From Planctomycetota bacterium (GTDB lineage Bacteria > Planctomycetota > Phycisphaerae > Phycisphaerales > SM1A02), in the NCBI GenBank assembly GCA_022568135.1, contig JADFFQ010000021.1, forward strand, positions 1 to 53,560: DNA of 53,560 nt, given 5' to 3'. The position numbers and the translations under genes were made by a program. Of the stretch, positions 42,672 through 49,320 are shown in pieces. How positions within the stretch are numbered: the first letter of the stretch is position 1; each line of letters opens with the position of its first letter. The notes beneath the pieces are model-generated. The model was not told where the DNA came from and did no database searches. It worked only from the letters and a program-made list of their open reading frames with translations.

Positions 42672-43585
42672 AATGTTCTCTTACCGAATGACGCTGTATG
42701 TTCCTGTTCCTGGCGTGGCATCTTGTGCGGTGTCATGCGGCACACGAACACCCATCCAAGACCGCTCTCATCGCGCCACTTGTGCTGTTCCGGGAAAACA
42801 GCAGCGTAAATGCTTAGATAACCCGCGCTCAGCTTATTTTGCTTGAGCTGCGTTGAACGCAGATCCCTTTCCTGGATGTGATCAAAGAAGGCCTCTTCCG
42901 TGCCTGGAAGGCCCTGTGTTTGCGTGCGTACCCAGCGTGCATCCACCGTCTTCTTGATTGTAAGTTTGCATAGTGCAGGATCCGCCTCAGCTAGAACCTT
43001 GTTCCCGTTGTTGAAGACCTTAAGAACTACGCCTCGTAACGGGTATTTCGTATTTGTTTCCACTTGCGCGGTTAGACCAATTTGGAGCCGGCCACAAGTC
43101 TCATCTCCTAGATCCCACTCGCTTTGCACTAGTACAGTGGATCCCGGAAAGTAAGGGTAATAGGCTGAGTAGGGTTCAGCCTGCTGGGCTTCGATACCGA
43201 CGACCTTTTTCCTATCAGTCTGGCGAGCAGTCTGAAGCAGCTTTGGAAGTTGCGGCAATAGAAGAGTGGCTACCGTGTCAGTAGTATGCCAGTTCTCCGT
43301 AGGTCGATCGATAAGACAAAGATTCTTTTGGAAGGGATTCTGGTGGAGCGGTAGATCAAGCGTTGGAGCCTTTACCTCGAATCTAAAAAAAGGATAAAGG
43401 TCGGGGAACGTCACGATCAGATCAAATACCTCATCGTCAACATCCACGTTGCTCAGATTCAGACGCATCACTCCCCATTTGCGCGCGTCTTTATCGATCT
43501 TGCAATCGATACCAGCATCGCGCAATGCTTCGATTTCTGCTTCCAACCGAGCAGGAATCCGGTCCCACCAACGCGTTACGGTCAT
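42668..43585 (-). CDS. E2-like ubiquitin-conjugating-type protein with extra C-terminal domain
   Basis: A 305-residue protein. Residues about 1-125 have the prokaryotic E2 (UBC-like) pattern: 'FDLIVTFPDLYPFFRFEVKAP' (beta-meander and YPF, 55-74), 'LPLHQNPFQKNLCLIDRP' with candidate catalytic Cys90, then 'NWHTTDTVATLLLPQLPKLL' (Trp99 and the following helix). The remaining 180 residues form a separate beta-rich domain ('STVLVQSEWDLGDETCGRLQIGLTAQV') that I do not recognise. Its ATG overlaps the TGA of the upstream 51-residue gene and its TGA overlaps the E1 start, both by four bases. The fused domain could select the modifier or the target. Confidence 0.8.
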   Translation of the reverse strand: MTVTRWWDRIPARLEAEIEALRDAGIDCKIDKDARKWGVMRLNLSNVDVDDEVFDLIVTFPDLYPFFRFEVKAPTLDLPLHQNPFQKNLCLIDRPTENWHTTDTVATLLLPQLPKLLQTARQTDRKKVVGIEAQQAEPYSAYYPYFPGSTVLVQSEWDLGDETCGRLQIGLTAQVETNTKYPLRGVVLKVFNNGNKVLAEADPALCKLTIKKTVDARWVRTQTQGLPGTEEAFFDHIQERDLRSTQLKQNKLSAGYLSIYAAVFPEQHKWRDESGLGWVFVCRMTPHKMPRQEQEHTASFGKRTL

Positions 43586-43737
43586 CCAACCTCTCGCCGC
43601 TTCGGTGGCCGCGGCGGATCGGGTGGGCCGGGCGGGTCATGCGGCGGACCAGGCGGGCCGTTCGGTGGTCCAGGCGGGGTATCGGGCGGGCCATGACCTG
43701 GTGTCTCGGGTGGCGTGTTTGGTTGATTCTCTGACAT
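43582..43737 (-). CDS. 51-residue Pro/Gly-rich peptide ending in Gly, first gene of the E1-E2-JAB operon
   Basis: The peptide runs from 'MSENQPNTPPETPGHGPP' through PPG/PPD/PPN repeats to 'RPPKRREVG' and stops. Twenty-two of its 51 residues are Pro and seven are Gly, so it is surely unfolded. AAAGG lies seven bases before ATG 43737; an alternative ATG at 43752 adds MKGTS but has no ribosome site. Its TGA overlaps the E2-like start (ATGA), which strongly supports translation. It holds the position taken by the ubiquitin-like modifier in related operons, has a C-terminal Gly as modifiers do, and has one Lys. It has no beta-grasp fold. A disordered modifier comparable in style to Pup, or an adaptor peptide, are both possible. 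Confidence 0.6.
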   Translation of the reverse strand: MSENQPNTPPETPGHGPPDTPPGPPNGPPGPPHDPPGPPDPPRPPKRREVG

Positions 43738-44065
43738 AGAAGTGCCTTTCATGTTGAATTTTACTACAGATGGGGATCCGCCCTTCCGCCCATTCTACGC
43801 AGCCTACCAACAGGAGGCCAGCCTCGCCCCAGACCGGGTATTCATACACGTTCGGCACCCAAGATATTGTACCGGCGTCTCGACTCGGAGATGTTCTTAG
43901 GGAGCCCCCGCGCAACACCGCAATGACTTGCCCCGGGCCCCCGCCCCCGGAAGCTTGCGAAACATGCGGCCCATGTCGCCTGCGCAGGGGACATCGAGTG
44001 GGACACGGGAGCGAGGCGTCCCGATTCCATCGGGACGGCTTTACAGATAAGTCTCGGCGTTTACG
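43738..44065. other. Intergenic region upstream of the E1-E2-JAB operon
   Basis: It should hold the operon promoter: a TAAAAT on the minus strand at about 43759-43764, some 25 bases before the start, is a candidate -10 with no clear -35. A minus-strand open frame to 43918 overlaps the peptide gene in another frame and shows no family. The end nearest 44066 carries a hairpin repeat (44017-44046). Confidence 0.4.
44017..44046. repeat. Hairpin repeat, copy 1 of 2
   Basis: CGTCCCGAT, TCC, then ATCGGGACG forms a perfect stem, followed by GCTTTACAG. It is 20 bases beyond the stop of the dockerin protein at 44066. A second copy lies at 53477-53505 with the same trailing GGCTTTACAG; its stem differs by G-U-compatible changes and its loop is GGA. 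Confidence 0.6.
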
Positions 44066-45898
44066 TTATGGGCACGGGCCCCAGTCGGCGAGCAGCGTCA
44101 GCAGGTCGAGGATGCCGACGTTGCCGTCGCCGTCGAAGTCCGGCGGTCCGCCGGGATCGGTGCCCCAGGCCTCGAGCAGCGCGAGCAGGTCGAGGATGCC
44201 GACGGTGGCGTTGTCATCGAGGTCGGCGGGGCAGGTGTCGGCAACCGTCAGAAACACGTCGTCCACGAAGTAGTCGTCAACTTCTGCGATGTCGCCTTGG
44301 AGCCGGTGGAAGCGGAACCGGAACTGCTCATGCAATCCGTTGAAGGGAATGATGTCATCGAAGGCGGTGAACTGTGTCTGATCCTTGTCCCAGCCGACGA
44401 TGGTGCGCAGGACGATCCACTGGCCGACGTTGTTGAAGTATTCGACAAGCAGATCATCGCCTAACTCCGGCGAATCGCCGCCGCCGGTGCGTTGGATCGA
44501 GTAATGGAGGGTGACACTGCTGAAGGGCTGGCCGGCGAGATCGATTGGAACGGAGCGGACTTCGTCGCCGCCACCCCAGTTGCCGTTGAGGCGCAGAGCG
44601 TTTGCGCCGCTGGGTTCTTTGAGGCCGAGGTCACTGATCGTTGCCCCCTGGACGTATTGATATCGCGTTGGATCAATCGTCTGACTTTCGAAGTCGTCCA
44701 CTTGGGCGAACACAGACGGATCGACCCCCGGGCCGATGCCCAACGTCGTGTCCATCGTCCCCAGACCTTCGGTCGTGTCGTTGAAGTAGGCTTCCCAAGC
44801 GAGGCGGAATTCGTCAAGCTTCTGCAGGTCGGCGGGATCGGGGTCCGAATCGGGAGGGATCACCAGGATGAAGGCGATCTTGAAGGTCTTCATCGACGTG
44901 GTCGTGTCCGGGCCTCTGGGCCCATAGTTGTCAATGATGTCTTGAATGGTCAGGTCGATGCGAGTGCCGCCCTTGACGGTGACCTCAGGTTCGGGGAAGG
45001 TTCCGTCGTCGAAGGGCTCGCCCCCAGGGAAATCGATGACGTAGAACGGGGCCATGTCATTCGGTGCACGGAGACCCATCAGGTAGTCGTCGAGTTCGCC
45101 AAAGCCGGTGAACGACTCCACGGTCGTGAACGAGCCGTCGCCGTTTTCCTGCCAGCGGTTGCCTTCCATGGGCGAGGCGTTGCCGAGGCCGGGGTGGTTC
45201 AGGAAGAAGCTCCAATGGGCGTCGCTGCGGCCAAGGATGTCGGCGCCCGTGCCGGTGGCCGGCTGGACGAAGGCGGCCCAGGCGTGCTCGAACTCCTGGC
45301 CGAGGATTTCGACATAGGAGCCGACGTCGCCGAGGAAATCTTCCGTGGGGCTGTCAGGGTACTCCGGAAGATCATTCATGTTGCAAATGCCGATCAGTCG
45401 GGTGACCCCGAATTCCTCGAAGGGATTGCCCTGAAACCGGTTGATTCCGCCGACGTAGCCCGCGACCAACGAGAAGAACGCGAAGCCCAATTCGGGATCG
45501 ACATCGCCCCGATAGGTGCTGGCGACGTGGATAATGACCTGGTCATACTCATCGCCATGCGTGGTGTAGAAGGCCTGGACGATGTTGAAAGTGTTCGTGA
45601 CATTGCCTTGGACCAGCGTGCCATCATCCTGAAGCACGGCGATCTCGCCGATGTCCATCGACCCGACGGCAGTGGCGACCCCGCCGGCGCTTTGGCGCCA
45701 CAGCTCAGCGAATTGATTCGGATCGCCGAACGGATCCACCACCAGATCGTCCGAGGTCCACGTCCTGCCGCTGGGAGTTTCACGCGGCCCCTGGTCATGC
45801 TGACGTTGCGGATGCAACGCGGCGGCGAGTCCTGCGGTCACCGCAATAGCCGCCCAGACGATGACCAAGCGCCCCCCAATTCTCTTACTCATCCACAT
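44066..45898 (-). CDS. Secreted metallopeptidase-like protein with altered zinc site and dockerin tag
   Basis: A 610-residue exported protein with signal region 'LVIVWAAIAVTAGLAAALHP'. The N-terminal half resembles a metallopeptidase fold, with 'YTTHGDEYDQVIIHVAST' and 'YVEILGQEFEHAWAAFVQPA'. Where an HExxH site would be expected the sequence is QEFEH (201-205). 'ILGRSDAHWSFFLN' and a Gly/Asp-rich region follow. The later part is a jelly-roll-like region ('SVPIDLAGQPFSSVTLHYSIQ', 'LLVEYFNNVGQWIVL'). The C-terminus has 'DLDDNATVGILDLLALLEAWG' and 'DFDGDGNVGILDLLTLLADWG', ending PCP. AGGAG lies eight bases before ATG 45898. It may be inactive as a protease. Confidence 0.7.
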   Translation of the reverse strand: MWMSKRIGGRLVIVWAAIAVTAGLAAALHPQRQHDQGPRETPSGRTWTSDDLVVDPFGDPNQFAELWRQSAGGVATAVGSMDIGEIAVLQDDGTLVQGNVTNTFNIVQAFYTTHGDEYDQVIIHVASTYRGDVDPELGFAFFSLVAGYVGGINRFQGNPFEEFGVTRLIGICNMNDLPEYPDSPTEDFLGDVGSYVEILGQEFEHAWAAFVQPATGTGADILGRSDAHWSFFLNHPGLGNASPMEGNRWQENGDGSFTTVESFTGFGELDDYLMGLRAPNDMAPFYVIDFPGGEPFDDGTFPEPEVTVKGGTRIDLTIQDIIDNYGPRGPDTTTSMKTFKIAFILVIPPDSDPDPADLQKLDEFRLAWEAYFNDTTEGLGTMDTTLGIGPGVDPSVFAQVDDFESQTIDPTRYQYVQGATISDLGLKEPSGANALRLNGNWGGGDEVRSVPIDLAGQPFSSVTLHYSIQRTGGGDSPELGDDLLVEYFNNVGQWIVLRTIVGWDKDQTQFTAFDDIIPFNGLHEQFRFRFHRLQGDIAEVDDYFVDDVFLTVADTCPADLDDNATVGILDLLALLEAWGTDPGGPPDFDGDGNVGILDLLTLLADWGPCP

Positions 45899-46073
45899 GC
45901 TTTGGGCTCCTGACTCCCCTACCGGCGGCTTGTGGCTGTGCAGTGCTGATCTTCATTCCTGAGGATCAAACGCCCAACGGTCGCATGGAAGTATACCGCG
46001 AAGCGATAGGTAGCGAGGTGCGTGAGGGCTTGCGCGCAATAAATACGGCGTTTCGGTGTTGGGATTTCGGGAC

Positions 46074-48236
46074 CTAGCCCCAGTTGGCGAGCAATGTGAG
46101 CAGATCGAATATGCCGACGGCGCCGTCGCCGTCGAGGTCGGCCGGGCAGGGCTCGGGCGGATCCGCGCACGGCCCCCACGCGCTGAGCAAGATGAGCAGG
46201 TCGATGATGCCGACGGCGCCATCGCCATCGAGATCGCCGGGCGTTACTGGGCAGCCGATCAAGACCAGCTTCACCCCATCCACGCCGGCCTCGACGATTG
46301 ATTGCGGATCAGTGTCGGAGGCGAGGAAGCGAACGCGAAACTGATCGGTTGGCTCGACGAACTCGGCGACGTGGAACTGTTTGAAGAACCACCCGCCGTC
46401 CACCTCCGGCCCGGTTGGGCCGACCGTCTCGAGCGTTACCCAGGTTGAGCCGGCATCGTCGGAAACCTCGACGACGAAGACATCTTGGAATGGTGCGTTG
46501 CCCCGGGTGTTGGAGAACCATCGCCAGTAGGAGATGATCGCCGAGCCGCCGGCAGCATCAATGACGGGTGAGGTGAGGATGGTGGTGCCGTCATCAACGT
46601 CGCTGTTGCCGTCGGCGTTGTCGGTGACGTAGCACTGTCCGGATCCGTCGGCGTCGAAGGGTGGATCACCGCGGTCGCCGCCGCCTGCAGGCACGCCGCG
46701 CTGCCATTGCCCGTCGGTCAGGCCTCCGACGTTCTGCACGGTCCAGCCGAGGTCGTCCTGGAAGTTGTCCGTGAACGAGGCGTTCAGCGAGACGGCGCTG
46801 AGGGCGGTGTGGTGCATGGTTGGCGCAAGCAAGGGATTCGTCACGACCTCGCCCCGAGTCGTTTCAGCGCTAAAGAAATAGTTGACGACCGTTGTGCACT
46901 TGACGGCGGGAAAGAGGGCGTCGTAGATGTTGGGCTCAACCTCGTCCATGGGAACGCTGATGAACCCGTCTCCGAGGTCGAAATGCAGCACACCGGTCGC
47001 CCGCTGAGGGACGCCGTCGTTTTGTCCGATGACTTCGACTCGAATGGAGTCGCCGGCGGGGTGGAGCATCTCCGGCAGCCCATCGGGGAACACAAATCCA
47101 AGAGGCGGAGCGGGCAAGCACACGCCTTGCGGATCGGCCAACGCGTTCTGGAGCCCGGCATGGTTGATGGCGGTGCCGCGATTTGCGCCACGGATGACAT
47201 CGCAACCGCCGTTGGTGTGGATACCGATCGCCTCGCCGGTCTTCTCATCGATGACGGGGGAGCCGGAGCTGCCGCCGCGTGTGTCCACCTGGTACTCGAT
47301 CGTCGTGCCCGTGACATCGACATAAGGGCCGATGGAGGTCTGCTGGATCTGATTCCACTGTGGGGGGCTGCCGTCCACGCCATATCCGGTGATACGGATC
47401 GTCTGGCCGGGACGTGACGGCGGCGCATCGGCCAGAAGAAAGAAGTCGCCTTGTGCTTCAACCGGGGTCAGGCCGGTCTCGGTGTTGGGGAAGCAGCCGA
47501 AATGGCCCCAGTCGTTGCCGACGCCCCCGCTGACGGATTGTTTCGACGTGATATCGACGGCGTACTGATCTTCGGGTCCGGGGTGTTGAATGTCTCCACC
47601 ACCGTCGGAGAGCGGGACGTTGAACTGGACCACTTCCAGGCTTCCCCCGGAGCAATGGCCGGCGGTGAGAAGGCAGTTGCCGGCATCGCCGATGATCCAG
47701 GCTGTGCATCCAACTGGTAGCGCCCGGGCGGCGCGAGGATCAGCTGAGCGCTCGCGATCGTCGGTCGGGCCGCAGATGGTGGCGACCCCGCCTTGGCCCG
47801 GCGGACCGGCCAGCACCCGCCGAATCGCCACCCGACTCGGTTCAGCGGTGGGATCGGCGAAGAGGGCCACGATGACGGCCTCGCCATTGAAATACGCAGA
47901 CGTGTTGTGCCATTGGGCGAGACTGACGGTGTTGAGCGTTTGAACCGCGCCGTCGGCGACGGAGGTGATGCGCAGGATTGTTTCCTTGGCGGTGTCGGGA
48001 GCGCTTCCCAGAACAATCTGGTCGAACGTGAGCCGAATCCAGGTGGCATCAGGCACCCGCACCACCGTCGAATAGACGACACCGCGCCGGGCGGTCCGGT
48101 TGCCAACGAAGCCGGAGTCCACGGCCACGGCGACTTCGTTCTGGGCCAGGGGCGCGGTCTGGGCCACAGCTTCGGACAGGGCACTCAATACAATCGCTGC
48201 GGAAATGCCGATGCCAACGACACGAATCAAACCCAT
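46074..48236 (-). CDS. Secreted trypsin-like serine protease with dockerin tag
   Basis: A 720-residue exported protein with signal 'GIGISAAIVLSALSEAVAQ'. The protease core shows the trypsin-like triad: His194 in 'GNCLLTAGHCSGG', probable Asp242 in 'GVGNDWGHFGC', and Ser324 in 'DTRGGSSGSPVIDEKTGEAIGIHT'. A downstream beta-sandwich region follows ('FTDNFQDDLGWTVQNVGG', 'SAIISYWRWFSNTRGNAPFQDVFVVEVSDDAG'), like other secreted proteins of this group. The two dockerin segments 'DLDGDGAVGIIDLLILLSAWG' and 'DLDGDGAVGIFDLLTLLANWG' end the protein. GGGAG precedes ATG 48236. Confidence 0.85.
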   Translation of the reverse strand: MGLIRVVGIGISAAIVLSALSEAVAQTAPLAQNEVAVAVDSGFVGNRTARRGVVYSTVVRVPDATWIRLTFDQIVLGSAPDTAKETILRITSVADGAVQTLNTVSLAQWHNTSAYFNGEAVIVALFADPTAEPSRVAIRRVLAGPPGQGGVATICGPTDDRERSADPRAARALPVGCTAWIIGDAGNCLLTAGHCSGGSLEVVQFNVPLSDGGGDIQHPGPEDQYAVDITSKQSVSGGVGNDWGHFGCFPNTETGLTPVEAQGDFFLLADAPPSRPGQTIRITGYGVDGSPPQWNQIQQTSIGPYVDVTGTTIEYQVDTRGGSSGSPVIDEKTGEAIGIHTNGGCDVIRGANRGTAINHAGLQNALADPQGVCLPAPPLGFVFPDGLPEMLHPAGDSIRVEVIGQNDGVPQRATGVLHFDLGDGFISVPMDEVEPNIYDALFPAVKCTTVVNYFFSAETTRGEVVTNPLLAPTMHHTALSAVSLNASFTDNFQDDLGWTVQNVGGLTDGQWQRGVPAGGGDRGDPPFDADGSGQCYVTDNADGNSDVDDGTTILTSPVIDAAGGSAIISYWRWFSNTRGNAPFQDVFVVEVSDDAGSTWVTLETVGPTGPEVDGGWFFKQFHVAEFVEPTDQFRVRFLASDTDPQSIVEAGVDGVKLVLIGCPVTPGDLDGDGAVGIIDLLILLSAWGPCADPPEPCPADLDGDGAVGIFDLLTLLANWG

Positions 48237-48554
48237 CTGAGTACTCCCAGGTTGATGTTCCTTGGGGCGTCATGGACAGTGTCGCCGACCGGCGACCGTA
48301 GTTCAAGGAAGAATTGCAAGGATGGGATCGGTTTGGCGCGGATAGCGCTGCCTCGGTTCGTGCGGGCCAACAAGCCAGCCGGGGGAGCTCACCGGCCGCT
48401 GCCGTCACATCTGCCCGCGGGGCCGAGGTGTCGGCCGGCCGCATCGCGTGCGGCTCCTTGTGAATATCGGTAGGATGCCGGGTCTAGGGGCGCTGGTCGA
48501 ATGAGCAGCGTCCGGCCGTCATCTGAATACAAGCACATGACCGGAGATCAAACG
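48237..48554. other. Divergent intergenic region
   Basis: It lies between the serine protease gene and the ABM-like gene. I see no gene or strong repeat. It should hold both promoters; CCGGAG before ATG 48555 is the ribosome site of the plus-strand gene. Confidence 0.35.
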
Positions 48555-49106
48555 ATGAGAACCCGTTCACATCTGATCGTCACAATAGGCGCCGGCCTGG
48601 TTGGGTTGGGAGCACTCGCCGCCGGCGGCCGTGTCCAGGACCAGCCGCCACCGACGACAAAGCCGCAGCAGGTATTTCCTGATCTCGTGGGCGCGCTCAA
48701 AGCGACAGACGGATGCCTGGGGGTTGAGCTGGCCAGAACACAAAGCGGAATGAACCTCATCTTCGCCTGGTTCAAGGACAAGAAGGCGATGATGACGTGG
48801 TACTACAGCGAGAGACATCAACAGATCATGGATCAACTCTTCGTCCACGATGACGAGAATGATTCACACAAGCCGCTGGAAGGGATCGGCGACGACTTCG
48901 GCCCGATCATGGTCATTGCATCCGTCACGATGGCTGACGAGTCGAAATTCGACGAGACGAGGCTGCCCATCTCGCAAATCGCCATCGAGCTGTATGCGCC
49001 GATCAGCGGCGGGCTCTTCCTCGGCGGGCGGTTTGCGCCCAAGGGGGTCACGGTGCCAAAGATGCACGACTACACCCCAAAATCCCGGACCAAGGACCCC
49101 GACTAA
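48555..49106 (+). CDS. Exported protein with ABM-like (dimeric alpha/beta-barrel) domain
   Basis: A 183-residue protein. Signal-like N-terminus 'LIVTIGAGLVGLGALAAGG' is followed by 'DLVGALKATDGCLGVELARTQSGMNLIFAWFKDKKAMMTWYYSERHQQIM'. This has the pattern of antibiotic-biosynthesis-monooxygenase-like domains: a CLGVE strand, then WF.D..A...WY.S..H in a helix. The C-terminal third has 'SQIAIELYAPISGGLFLGGRF'. Function unknown; many ABM-like proteins are small oxygenases or heme-binding. I chose ATG 48555 with GGAG eight bases upstream instead of 48501. Confidence 0.62.
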   Translation: MRTRSHLIVTIGAGLVGLGALAAGGRVQDQPPPTTKPQQVFPDLVGALKATDGCLGVELARTQSGMNLIFAWFKDKKAMMTWYYSERHQQIMDQLFVHDDENDSHKPLEGIGDDFGPIMVIASVTMADESKFDETRLPISQIAIELYAPISGGLFLGGRFAPKGVTVPKMHDYTPKSRTKDPD

Positions 49107-49206
49107 GCGCTCAACGGCAACGACGAGCGGGTCGTGATCGATAACCAGCGACGCGGCTGCGCGTGAGAGAACGTTTCCACGCCTCGGCGATTCGACCTTT
49201 CTCTCA

Positions 49207-49315
49207 CACGCAGGGCCCCCAGTTGGCCAGCCCGCCGCGGCGGGTCAGCAGGTCGAGGATGCCGATCCCGGCGCGCCGGGACCATCGCCGTCGAAGTCGG
49301 GCGGGCAGGGCGTCG
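49207..49315 (-). pseudogene. Dockerin remnant broken by two perfect palindromes
   Basis: On the minus strand, just after the stop of the gene at 49321, the DNA can be aligned with an intact dockerin such as that at 4724. It reads '...CCCGACTTCGACGGCGATGG', then TCCCGGCGCGCCGGGA (49266-49281), then TCGGCATCCTCGACCTGCTGA, then CCCGCCGCGGCGGG (49231-49244), then CTGGCCAACTGGGGGCCC. Each palindrome stands where intact copies have five bases, shifting the frame. No in-frame protein leads into it. Confidence 0.65.
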
Positions 49316-49320
49316 CCCAC

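Noticed and set aside
43637..43918. Alternative 93-codon frame over the Pro-rich peptide and its upstream region
   Set aside because: It reads the repeat in the wrong frame, has no overlap-type coupling to the E2-like gene, no ribosome site and no family; the 51-residue frame fits the operon.
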